64,000 nucleotides of DNA from Diphasiastrum complanatum. Lineage: Eukaryota; Streptophyta; Lycopodiopsida; Lycopodiales; Lycopodiaceae. The notes below the pieces were generated by a model that saw only the letters and a program-made list of their open reading frames with translations, was not told where the DNA came from and ran no database searches. Within the stretch, counting starts at the first letter, position 1; the number at the start of each line of letters is the position of its first letter. The stretch lies in contig CM055092.1 of the NCBI GenBank assembly GCA_029204225.1, positions 70,993,472 through 71,057,471 of the forward strand, given 5' to 3'. This document shows positions 1 to 10,178 of the stretch, piece after piece. The position numbers and the translations under genes were made by a program.

Positions 1-451
1 TTTTTCTCAAGCACAGACAGATGTCATGGTTCTTCTAAATGTGCACCTAAATCATCCAAGTAAACTTCTAGGGTGTCACCCATCTACTGAGAGAAGGCAG
101 CTTGCATAACACGTTGGAAGGTGCTAGGAGCATTACAGAGACCAAAAGGCATGACTTTCCAACAGAAGGTTTCCCATTTTGTGGCAAAAGCGGTTTTATG
201 TTGATCTTCTTCAACAATTTGGATCATATTATCTCCGCTAAATCCATCTAAGAAGGAGTAGCCTCATCTCCTGCGAGATTTTCTAGGATGGATTCTCTGA
301 AAGGTAATGGAAAATGATCACGTTCTGTAACGGCATTAAGTTTCTTAAAGTCGACACAGATCCGGTGTTTTTCATTTTTCTTAAGAACGATGACGATTGG
401 GAAGACCCACTCAGTATGTTCAATTTCATAGATGAATCTTGCATCTAACAA
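1..451 (-). pseudogene. Ty3/gypsy reverse transcriptase, N-terminal half (decayed)
   Basis: This is the RNA-dependent DNA polymerase domain of a Ty3/gypsy retrotransposon, cut by the left edge of the window. Reading down the minus strand, RICVDFKKLNAVTERDHFP (RT motif 1-2) lies near 300-370. After a frameshift near 260 come the DGFSG-type segment carrying the first catalytic Asp, then WKVMPFGLCNAPSTFQR and finally YLDDL, the YxDD box. An in-frame TAG interrupts the segment near 98. It belongs to the element whose gag, protease and LTR follow to the right. Family assignment is firm from the motifs; the element is not functional. Confidence 0.88.
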
Positions 452-770
452 GCGTCAGAGTTCTTTTTTGAGTTTGGCCTTGTAGATCAGATTGCATAGG
501 GACGACTAGCAGTTGGCCCGGTTTAAGGGGAATACAATGCACAACTACTTGGGGTGAGACGCCTTTCATGTCTTGGTAGGACCAGACAAAGACATGTCTA
601 TATTTGCGCAGTAGCTTTTCAACCTGTCTACATTGTTCGTGATTGAGATGAGCCCCGACGTGGACAATGTATTCGTTAGTTTCAGTTGGCTCACTCAAGG
701 AAAGGGCAACGGTGCGGGCAAGGCCTTCATAGGGCGAATTACCATTTGGCTCATGTTGAGCTTGGGGTAA

Positions 771-1226
771 TTAGATTGAAACATCCTCGATTGTATAGTC
801 CTTAAAATATTCAGGCACATCATGGGCTGGAGATTCGAGGGGGGCCTTGCCTTTCAACAGTCTGGATGATGATTTGGGAGGTTTGGGGGTTGGTGTAGGA
901 ACATGTGCAGTCTCAGGGACTTCCCTAACAGTGGTAAGGTCGTCAGCCGGTTGAATTTGAAGAGGTTTCTTCATCTTTTCCTTCATGGTATGACCACGTG
1001 GTTGTGGCTTCGGAGGTCGTGAGGTGTGCGGATGAGGAAGTGGTGGCACATCATGGAGGATTTTGTCGTCGATTGGAAAAATTGTTTCCTCCTCATAGAG
1101 GTCCCATGGATAATTTGGTCTTTTGACACGGTAGAACTTGGTATCAGGTTTGTCAACTGTAACTTTAGCAATGGGTTCCACTTTGGATGACTGCTGTGGA
1201 AAGGCCTTGAGTGGAAGGGCCTCCAT
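771..1226 (-). pseudogene. gypsy polyprotein linker between protease and RT, Pro-rich
   Basis: This open stretch of about 150 codons lies between the protease and RT parts of the same minus-strand gypsy element. It is rich in Pro, Lys and Thr (for example PPLPHPHTSRPPKPQPRG) and shows no recognisable catalytic motif. Such linkers are common in plant gypsy polyproteins. The assignment rests on position and strand rather than homology. The first codon is internal, so this is not an independent gene. Confidence 0.5.
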
Positions 1227-1319
1227 GTAGTTGAGGATTTGAATATCAAAAATGTCTAAATCTTCTGAGCAATTTTGAATTCACAAGACATTTTCGCCAT
1301 CTACGAAAAATCTTTTGAT

Positions 1320-1545
1320 TCATTAGTGGGAATATCAAGTACTACTAGATCTACAGAAAGCTTTAGACCTCTTAGTTTGATCAGCACTTGCGGAAGGAAA
1401 CCGGTAGGTCGAACACACTTTGATCAGCCATCCTAAGCTGACAAGTGGATTTGGTAAGCTTGTCTCTTAGATTCCATTTTAGCATGAGGGATGTGGAAAT
1501 GATATTGACACCTGAGCCACCATCGAGGACAGCTAGGACTTCGTG
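1320..1545 (-). pseudogene. gypsy aspartic protease (decayed)
   Basis: The minus strand reads VLDGGSGVNIISTSLM, matching the active-site loop of retrotransposon aspartic proteases (D-[GS]-G-[AS]-G-V-N-I). It continues as LKWNLRDKLTKSTCQLRMAD before stops appear near 1390. The active-site Asp is present but the frame is broken on both sides. It lies between the zinc-knuckle gag region and the linker, which is the normal gag-PR-RT order. Confidence 0.75.
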
Positions 1546-2309
1546 AGATTGCGATGGGTAGTTGGAATTTTGATGTTGCCCCGTTCACTGAGTGGATTGG
1601 TGAGGTGTAATGGCATTTCGGGCAACTCATCCGGGGTGGTGGTGTCAGTGGATTGGATCTGGTGTTTCCATTTGCCAGCATGCTTCCATAGAACATGGAA
1701 AGGGAGAGTGACATTGGCTTGCGGTAAATCCCCCCCAACTTCAGTACCTTCAAGGGTTTTGCTTTCAAAAGGCATGTGAGGGACTTTATGGGAGGTGGAA
1801 GATTGTTGGTCGGCATTGCGAATTTGCTGGTGATACTGATGATGCAGCCGAATTTCTTCAGATGGGCGAGGATAAACTATCGGGGTTGAATTTTCACTTG
1901 GAGGGACAACATGCTGTTGAGTTTTGCTGGGTGCAAGTGTAGGGGCTTGGCGTTGGGTTTGTGCCCGAGTCAAGACCCATGCAGGATGAGTCACAACTGG
2001 CAAAATTTCTACATGCACTGAACAGACATGAGTAGCAGGTTTGGATCGGGATGGACAGTCTTTCACGTGATGTTCAATACAACAGTTTTCACAAGATGGA
2101 GGAAAGCGGACTTTATCTGGGCAGCGAATACTAGGATGCTTACCTGCATAGATAAAACACTTTCGTATTGCTGGGAATTGATGCGTGACAAAGATAGCTT
2201 GGTTTGGATTGCAAGCTTGGGCATTGGGATTGATTGCTTGATCATTAGGATCATATGTATAATAAAGAACCATTTCAGTAGAGTACTGTGGTTGAGTATT
2301 GTCTTCCAC
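1533..2309 (-). pseudogene. gypsy gag C-terminal region with zinc-knuckle-like cluster
   Basis: About 258 codons are open. Near the N-terminal third there is a Cys/His cluster (CFIYAGKHPSIRCPDKV then CENCCIEHHVKDCPSR) that resembles two successive nucleocapsid zinc knuckles, the first with a Cys changed to Tyr. A Gln/Thr/Pro-rich low-complexity region follows. It precedes the protease in the same orientation. The knuckle reading is by eye and one cluster is imperfect. Confidence 0.65.
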
Positions 2310-2780
2310 ATAGTAGGTTGTTGGATGGTATTTGGATCAAGGTAATGGACAGCTTGTTGTGGAGCAGGTTGGTTAACGATAAACTGTTGACGAGGTTGGT
2401 ACTAATTGGGTGCAGATGGTCATGGTTGGGATACCCCTGGTCATGGAATGGGGTTGGGTAGGGGCGATATACGCGATACATGGGTCTGGGTGCTAATGGA
2501 AAATGATATTGCAGTTGAGGGCACTCATTAGCAGTGTGATGCTGTGAGCAGATCGGACACCAGACATTTTATCTTGCTGAAAAAGATTTCTCAGCAATTT
2601 GTTTCATGGCGGTTTGGAAATCGGCAGTGAGTTTATCCATATGAGATTGTTGAGCTTTTTGTCAGGTTTCCATTTGGTACAGATGTTCAGAAGATTGGGC
2701 AACATTTTCAGATTTCGGATGATTAGGGATGGTCGGAATATCTAGTGTCTGATCTGCTGTGAGCAGATCGGACACCAGAC

Positions 2781-3300
2781 CTTTAAGTTAATCATAAAGG
2801 TCAACCGGTTTAAGTTCGCGGCGGATGTTTTTAGGCAATCCAACCAAGAACAGTTTTATGGCCATACGTTCAGTGATGTTTTATCAACACATTCTACTTT
2901 GAGATGCTTAAAATGCTCAATGTAGTTTCGGACAGACTCGTCGCGACGCATCTTGATATGGGTAATTTGGATGAATGGGCTCTGAGTCAGTTTGGATGGT
3001 TTGAAACGCTTTATGAGGGCGTATTTGAGAGTGGTCCAAGAAGCCAAATAAGGAGTTTCGAGGTTAAGATACCACTCTTTGGCTGTTCCATAGAGTACCA
3101 TGGGAAATAGGCGAAGCTTTTCAGTCTTAGAGGTATCTCTCCATAGAAGCGGCATGCAATATCAAAGTCTTGGAGAAATCGGACTGGGTCAGATTCTCCA
3201 TCATACTTTGGTGCATTGATACGTGGAATTCTGCGTTCTAGTCGTGGAGGAGTTGGATTTGAAGATTCAGCACAATCTCGAGACTTGATGCAGAGCGTGG
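2781..3300 (-). pseudogene. gypsy gag (capsid-like) fragment
   Basis: The minus strand reads LRLFPMVLYGTAKEWYLNL, then a Trp/Leu segment and RRDESVRNYIEHFKHL. This is the pattern of the retrotransposon gag domain (L-x-G-x-A-x-x-W-Y ... E-S-V-x-x-Y-x-x-x-F). It sits between the primer site and the zinc-knuckle region, where capsid should be. The frame is broken outside 2856-3155. About 850 bases between it and the primer site hold no motif I recognise and probably form the 5' untranslated leader. Confidence 0.75.
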
Positions 3301-4133
3301 AGTAGAGTAATAGTACAGATGACTAGGGCAGTATTGTACTTTGGCAAAAAGGCAGTTTTCTTTTTGGGCAAAAAAATGGACATTTGTGCTATACGAGAAT
3401 TCGCGGACAGGCTAGGAAATCGTTGAGAGGTAGAGAAATCGATCTACAGTACTCGCGGATTTTGAAAGGGAGTGCTTTTTGTCAAAATACTGATTTTTTT
3501 TAATATTTTTGAAACTTTGTTTGAATGGTAGAATTCGCGGAGGGTACATGGAATTCGTTTGCACGGAGGACGATTTCGTAGGGTGGCTGGCGAATTTTGA
3601 TATAGGGATTTTACTGACAGAGAGAGGATATGGTGAAAAAGGTGACTTTCTGACAGAAAATAGGCAAAATCTCAGAGATAGAATTCGCGGAGCTGCTGGA
3701 GGACTGATCTTGACTAGACCTAGCCTCAGGGAAGCCGACGAATTCTAAGACAAAGATTTGGGTGGAAAACAAGGGATTTTGACAGTATATATCAGGCCGT
3801 TTTCACAAAGTCTGAGATAGGTCAGAATTTGTGGAGGTGATAAAATGAAAGATCAAGGTCTGTTATGGCTGTAGACAGACCGACGAATTCTGATATACCT
3901 GGTTGGTTGGAAAAAAAATGTCACTTGGGTCACTTCTTTTCAAAGAAAATGCCCAAGTTGACACTTTTGTTGCTTCCCCCCGGCTTGGTAGGTTGCTCTG
4001 CAGCTCGTGTAGGACCTGGAGAGAAGACTCGTGTTGTGGTTGGAAGGTAAAAAAAGCAAGCAAACAAGCACATAAACACGGAGGCAAAAAGACAAAAGAA
4101 AAAAAGAAGCTAGGTAGAAAAATCTTAAAAAGC

Positions 4134-4146
4134 GACAACGGCGCCA
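4134..4146 (-). promoter_or_regulatory. gypsy primer-binding site, tRNA-Asp type
   Basis: On the minus strand the LTR end is followed by one spacer base and TGGCGCCGTTGTC. This corresponds to the 3' end of plant tRNA-Asp, a primer used by many plant gypsy elements. It fixes the position of the 5' LTR edge and the direction of the element. Confidence 0.82.
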
Positions 4147-4147
4147 A

Positions 4148-4916
4148 TGTTGGAAGTAAACCTTGTTTGTGCGTGTTGGCTAGATCTACTCACGATGTGG
4201 TGTAGTATAGAGAGGATCGTCCACCTTTTAAGATTCTACCAAAAGCTTCAAACATAAATAAATAACAAGTATGGAGGCACTAAGGCTTACCCAACTAGTG
4301 CCGGAACTGGAATGAAACTAACAATAATAAATCCTTACTAAGGCTTACCCAACTAGCAAGGTTACTAAACTAGTTCCTAAATTAACACCCACAAGGAAAA
4401 TGGAAAGATAGATTGCGGCTAACTAATAATCAATCCAATAAATACATGTCACAATACAAACCGATGAGGAGGAGGCAAGAGGAGGCCCGAGCACCTTCCT
4501 AAGGGGAACACAAATGAAATAGAGAGATAATCTCAAAAATAGAGAGCTTGATTGCTAATCTCAAAAGTGTTTATATGGCAAATACCTCTCCTTTTATGGC
4601 AAGGAGGGTCTTCCATAAGTATCCACTAACTTATGGGATTAATTTATTTCTAGCCATTCTAGAACTTCTAACTTAGGATTTAGAACTTCAAAGTTTCTAA
4701 CTTAAGAAAACTTAAGACAAATATTTCTAAGCTTAAGGTTCCTAAGTTTAACTTCTAAGACTAAATTTATTATTTTTTTAAGCTTCTACTCGTGGACTTC
4801 AAAAATGCCATGTTTGAAGTTTATTGACAGATACTCATACGTAGACTTATAAAACACATGCCATGGAGTTTTATCTCTTTCTTTTTATTTTCTCTGTGTT
4901 AGCACAGTTGCTAACA
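4148..4916 (-). mobile_element. 5' LTR of the minus-strand gypsy element
   Basis: The segment begins and ends with the short inverted pair TGTTGG / GCTAACA (TG...CA on the minus strand). It abuts the tRNA-Asp-type primer site and is about 770 bp long. The partner LTR lies beyond the left edge of the window, so neither LTR identity nor the target-site duplication can be checked. The right flank reads GCTCA, the expected target-site duplicate if the boundary is right. Confidence 0.7.
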
Positions 4917-4932
4917 GCTCACCTTCAATCAA

Positions 4933-4944
4933 GCTCTAATACCA
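4933..4944 (-). promoter_or_regulatory. copia primer-binding-site relic (initiator tRNA-Met type)
   Basis: The minus strand reads TGGTATTAGAGC, one base off the canonical plant copia primer site TGGTATCAGAGC. It follows an AT-rich stretch that could be the end of an older copia LTR. It lies only 16 bases from the gypsy LTR edge, suggesting the gypsy element inserted into the leader of an older copia. Confidence 0.6.
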
Positions 4945-4949
4945 TGATA

Positions 4950-5800
4950 AAATGAGTAATCAATAATAAAATAATGGAGTTTGCACAAAGCATCAAATTG
5001 AATGCATACTAATACTTGAAATCAAGTCAAGATCACAATTCTAGCTTATTTTGCCACTGAACATAAAGTAGTTTATGAGACTCTTACGTTGTTCCTCCTC
5101 ACTTTAATACATATACACTAGTGATCCATATACAATTTTACTGACTTAGCAATCCATGGATTTGTTTGGAGATTGATGTAAAAATTCGTGACTTATAGAA
5201 GGCATTGATCTCTCCTAATTGATGATATTGTCACAATGGAAGTTTTCAGCTAAGACATGATGGCAGACTAAAGATATGGTGGCAAAAGCCAAGGGAGGCA
5301 CAAAGAAAGTATGCTAACCATGGTGAACATTCATTGACAAGTTGTCAACGACTTCGACAAGACTTAGTTTAATGGCTCATGTAGAACACTTAGCTCAATT
5401 TGCAAAAGCAAGAAGACGATGCAACAAACAAGATGATGATATCGAAATGATTTTTTGATCACACTAGCAAATTAGGCTATATAGTGAGATTGGGCAAGCT
5501 CTAGCTCTCGGAAGGTAAAACAATGGCTACTTTTGGTGAACCTGAAAGATCTTGGGCGAGGTTCTAAAAGAAGCAAGACAAGCACTAGTTGTGGCCCAAG
5601 AGTAAGGTTCAACCCATGGTGCAACAGGTGCAAACTCCTGAAGATATTTAACATGAATCGCCTGACCACAAAGTTATCTCAAAGGAAGCTGAGCTTATTT
5701 AGCAAAAAGGTATAGGAATCAAAAGAACAAAAAAAGTATAAGAATCAAAAGAACAATATGCAAGCAATAGAACCTTACAATGAACCTTCTAGTCCGGGTG
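4950..5800. other. unassigned spacer, possible degraded copia LTR
   Basis: No open frame of convincing quality is seen. If the relic primer site at 4933-4944 is real, the first few hundred bases should be a copia LTR on the minus strand, but I found no second copy in the window to delimit it. A plus-strand open stretch at 5533-5715 (Lys/Arg-rich) shows no family motif. Confidence 0.3.
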
Positions 5801-5867
5801 CCAATAAGAGTCGAGGGTCCCCCACATCAAAACAATCAATTGTGACAAAACCAATGCTACCGATTTT

Positions 5868-5915
5868 GTTTCAAACGTTTGAAATTTAATTTCAAACGAT
5901 TTTCAGATGTGGATG
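5868..5915. repeat. left subterminal repeats of the hAT element
   Basis: The motif TTCAAACG and its complement CGTTTGAA occur several times here, and again at 8540-8650 on the far side of the transposase remnant. Clustered short subterminal motifs in both orientations are typical of hAT transposon ends. The terminal inverted repeat and 8-bp target duplication could not be pinned down. Confidence 0.5.
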
Positions 5916-6359
5916 TTTGATGTTTTGACAATTTTTAAACTAGTTCTAATTTAAGTGCTGGAATCTTAAATATCACATAAAAGTGGTTGAATAAGCATGT
6001 TCAACAAATAAAAGCATTCAATGTAAACACTAGACAGTAATATGTAAAAATTACAATCATTAGTTGGATATATAAGAGACAATTATCAACAAGTGCATAA
6101 AAACCATTCATATAGTTCTATAGCAAACAAAAGATCAAACCATTTCCATTTTCTTAGACCGCTATCTAGAGAAGTAACAATTTGATGTAATGTCTCATGA
6201 AATGCAAGTACATAATAATGAGCCATGAACATTCTCAAAATTTGTTCGGTTCAAAATGAAAATCAAGCTCACTAGTTACATTCTATTGCAAAATGGCCGT
6301 TGGCTAGTAACTAGCAAACTAAACATGATAACATAGCAAAGCAAATAGTAAATCAAATG

Positions 6360-8090
6360 TCCTCAAGTGGTATAACATCGGCATCCTCAACATCAACCTA
6401 TAGTCAACATCTTCCTCATTCTTGAAACAATATATTATAAAATGCCTCTACTATATTGCATGCTAAGAAGCAATCCTCAAGCTCAGGAGGAACAAATGAA
6501 AAAGCATGAGAGGAAGTGTAAGCCATGCCCATCTCGCTATCCCTAACAAGCTGAGTAACACCATGTATTTCCAAGCCCTCCCTTATGTCGACTCTCTCAA
6601 CCTCCAACACCAATAATCAATCCTCATCTCTTGCCTCCTCGACTTGACCCTCGTGCCTTGATCTTATCAAAGATACCAAAGATGGCTTCAACCTATTTAT
6701 TCTCTTGGTATGAATCAAGGAGAAGGTATTTCAATTTCTCTCATAAGGAGAGGCTGTAATTCCTTGGCTAAGTATCCTGATTGCTAAGTATCCCATGATG
6801 GCTCCCTCACAATTTGTAACAACTTTAGAATGAGTTGGCATAGCTTCATAATATTCTCTCTCTCCTCCCAAAAAGATGGACCAAACAAAGATTGTATTCT
6901 CAATGTCTCTCCCCACTTTAGTTTGATGAGGACTTCAAGTTATGGCACTCCTCATAGACCACCAACCACCTAACCTCCAAGAGATTTGCAAGCACAATGT
7001 ACCTGTAGGCAAAGCGTGTTTCAACCGGCTTCAAAAGCTCACAATTGCTCACTTTTCGAAAAACACCTAGCACCATCCCGTGATGACCTATGATGAAAGT
7101 CACTATTTTATGTGCCTGCACCATCCCGTGATGACCTATGATGAAAGTCACTATTTTATGTGCCTTTTGCAAAACAGGAGCTACGCAACCTAGTGCTTCC
7201 TTCGATGTCCTCAAACAACAAATCTAGACAATTGCAAGTGCAACATGTCTTCGAATACTCCTAGCATCTTACCAACTCTCAAACAATTTGTGACATTATC
7301 CATTAAAATTTGTACCACATTGTGCTCTCCTACCTTGACAATGATTTCTTTTAATGTTGATAGATATACAAACCTGATTTTGCCAAACCACTAACATCCA
7401 CACAACATAAAAAGATAGTACCATAGATACTAGTAGCAACAAAGTTAATGATCGGTCCGTCTGTGTGTGTCAGACCAACCATCCATCACACACACGATCG
7501 TGCACCCATATTTTACCCACTTATCTTTTACCATTTGCAATTTTGCCTCCTCTCATAGATCTTTCACCTGGATAGCTCATAAGAAGGGGCTTTTCACTGA
7601 ACCATCAACCTCTCTTGTAGTTCTCAGCATATCCTGAAAGTATTTGCTCTTGAGTATGTTGAAAAGAAGTAGCATAAAAATATTTCCTTCAAGCAATAAA
7701 AAATTTCTCTCTTTTCTAAGGCAGGCTGTCAAACCACCAATATCTGCAGCTCGACCTCTAACATGTAGAAGCTTCATTGGATTGATTGCGCTCTATCTCA
7801 TGAGCTCCATCCTCATTGCTATTGACAATCTCAATGCTTACACCACGCTGACAAGTGGTTTCTCACATTTATCCACTTCACATCCTGCTGACCCAAGCAA
7901 ATGTGAAACAATCCTTTGAGGCCCTCCTTGATAATGATGTTCACAATAACGGCATTTCATCCATTTCATGCCTCCACCACCCTTCCCTTGCTTACACATT
8001 AGATTTTCGCTTAAGCATTTTGAAAATTGATAAAATTGTGAAGTTAAGATCTGAAAATTGTGCAAAAAGCCCAAAACCTGCAACTGCTCT
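6360..8090 (-). pseudogene. hAT-family transposase remnant (BED finger plus DUF659-type region)
   Basis: Reading down the minus strand, a BED-type zinc finger appears near 7850-8000 (KWMKCRYCEHHYQGG, then HLLG). Next comes SKYFQDMLRTTREVDGSVK near 7580-7650, then NVVQILMDNVTNCLRVGKML near 7230-7310 (DUF659-like, the usual V-Q-x-x-T-D-N-A core). ELLKPVETRFAYRYIVLANL follows near 6970-7050. This order is that of plant BED-DUF659-hATC transposases. The frames are separated by stops and frameshifts, the C-terminal dimerisation domain is not clear, and a 16-codon duplication lies inside (7070-7165). It cannot encode active transposase. Confidence 0.75.
7070..7165 (-). repeat. 48-bp tandem duplication within the hAT remnant
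   Basis: Two essentially identical 48-base units sit head to tail and duplicate 16 codons in frame (AHKIVTFIIGHHGMV twice). The near identity shows the duplication is younger than most mutations of the surrounding transposase remnant. Confidence 0.9.
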
Positions 8091-8545
8091 TCACAAGAAA
8101 TTTGGCCAAGCAGATGGTGATGTGAATAGCTAGGATGGAGCGCCCTAGAGTCTCAAAGACTGCCTCCAAATCTAAGTTGAATCTGATCAGTGACCAAAGA
8201 GGACCGATTGATTCTTGCACCAGCTGCTTGTATCTCCTCAATCAGGCTTCAGAGCTCTGATCTGATGTTCTCAATCACTCCAGCATAGTCCAAAACCCCT
8301 GCCTACAAGAAATCTTGGCAAAAGATGGAGAGGAGAGGGAGATTTGATCAATCACAAGAAATAAAGGGCACACTCCTTGTCCACGATGGAGCAGCAGTTA
8401 GTGAAGGAGTAATGAGGGCCGCATGAGCTGTCTCAGCCTCGTGGTACGTAGCTTTTTAGGTAGATGGAACCTAGACATGGTCCATTGGCCATTTGGACCC
8501 CATTTGGAGGGCTAGGGCCCCGGAAAAATTTCAGATACAAATGCC

Positions 8546-8602
8546 CACGTCTGAAACGTGTTTCAAACACATTTGAATAATCATTCAAACACGTTTCAGA
8601 TG
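8546..8602. repeat. imperfect palindrome at the right end of the hAT element
   Basis: The left arm GTCTGAAACGTGTTT is matched by the right arm AAACACGTTTCAGAT around a loop containing TGAATAATCATTCA, itself a palindrome. A further TTCGAAAGCGTTTGAA-like unit follows. This is consistent with the subterminal region of the hAT element and could form a hairpin. Confidence 0.7.
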
Positions 8603-8659
8603 TAAATGCTGGGCATTTCGAAAGCGTTTGAATAAGCATTCAAGCGCACTTGAATGCAA

Positions 8660-10105
8660 CCATGAATCCAAGAAATATGTCCACAAGCACTCATTATCAT
8701 AAGTCAGTCAAAGTAATAATTTTGGCAGGTACATTACATGCTCCAGTGACCGTGCATCCATCCAGCTTCATATTCTGTGGCTTTTCTATGGTTACCCGCT
8801 CCCACTGACATGAGCAAAACCGATTCATGACAGCAGGCATGAACAGTAAAAACAGGCATGTGAAGCCCAAAACAACCTGGACCTGAGAAAAAAGACGGCG
8901 ATTCGCCTAACCTTCATGGTCATCAAGTTCAGCTTCAAACAATGAATAATTGCGTAAAGACAGACGTGTATAATAACTCTGGCCTGCATGCATAGTGCCC
9001 TTATTCTGTTAGCTTACTACCTGTTGAGTTCATGAGTTCAGTGAAAACAACAGTTTTATCCACGCATTTGATAGCAGAATCTTGGATACGTTCTATAGGA
9101 TTCACCTTAGATCAATACCCATCACACCAAATCAGCTTTGTCTCTTGCAAACCAGTGTATGTGTTTGGTGATTAATACAAGAATGGAGTGCTACAAACAA
9201 ATCCACCAAGACGATATCACATACACTGAACTGTGAATGGTTAGATCAGACTCGAAATAAAACAATCACCAAAAGTATCAGGAACTCCTGACAAGTCAGT
9301 TGAACAGGCCTTTAAAGACAAAAAACACCATGTATTTCCCCTGGATTATAGCAACCATCAGGACCAAGCACTTAATTCTGATAAAATGTGGTCTACTAAA
9401 CAGGCCAAGACTGCCTCAGCTATCCTTCATGCCTTTTTCTCCTCTCAACAACAGGAGAAAATGGCTGATCAAATGTGGAAATTTCACAGGCCAGAATCAA
9501 TTGAGATTTAGAACAAAAGGTGACTAATAATAACTCAACAACTAAATTCACTTCCCCACAGACGAGGATATCCCAGATGTACTACCGATACAAAAACAAA
9601 GTCCTCAAACTACCCATTTGTGATAAGTACAGTTTTTGGACCCCTGTAATTAGTACAAGAATTATTCAACCAGTTCGATGGTCAATCTACCAATTTCTTC
9701 CAACAAAGCGTCTGTTTGAGAAAAGATAGGTGTAATTGCAAACAAGGCAGCTAGTCAATCTTCACAAGTTCAATGTGTGCCATATTTGTCAGAGAGAAAA
9801 GCTATCATTCATTCACACAACAATTTGTCAAATGTCACTCCCAATTTTCGAGGTCCGGCAAAAAATTCTAAACATCTAGTTCCGCATTAGCCTTTATCAA
9901 GTTAGCAACTGAGATGCAGAAGACAAAAACATATGCTGAAAATTTTCTGCTCTCTAGCTGAAAGTACAAATATGTAACATCTATTCACAAATCATGATCT
10001 GATTGTTGATAACAACAATAAACTAGGATCCAGAACTTGCTTTGCTGAAGTCTATTGTAACTCAAGTGTGACCATTCTACAAGAATCAGAATCCTGGTAA
10101 TGATA
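8660..10105. other. 3' flank of gene A; no gene recognised
   Basis: This is AT-rich sequence with scattered short open frames and no family motif. Its right part should hold the 3'UTR of the minus-strand gene ending at 10106. No poly(A) signal could be singled out among the many A/T-rich hexamers. Confidence 0.35.
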
Positions 10106-10178
10106 TCATATTCCTGCTTTGACTTTAGTAGAGCAACAGATGTGCGATTTCCAGAAGACGTCAACCAGTTTGCCAAAT
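10106..10178 (-). CDS. gene A predicted terminal exon 6
   Basis: The acceptor TGGTTTCATCAG|ATTTGG leads into a frame (FGKLVDVFWKSHICC...) that ends at TGA 10106-10108. In another phase the same bases read DLANWLTSSGNRTSVALLK, which looks equally plausible as protein. The exon is therefore likely but its frame is not secure. Confidence 0.35.

Noticed and set aside
3863-4147. Minus- and plus-strand frames next to the gypsy LTR
   Set aside because: They lie in the leader beside the primer site and have low-complexity Phe/Leu or Lys content; no gag similarity.
7440-7500. Possible tRNA or hairpin RNA around GTCTGTGTGTGTCAGACC
   Set aside because: Short hairpin only; no tRNA loops or CCA-proximal features.
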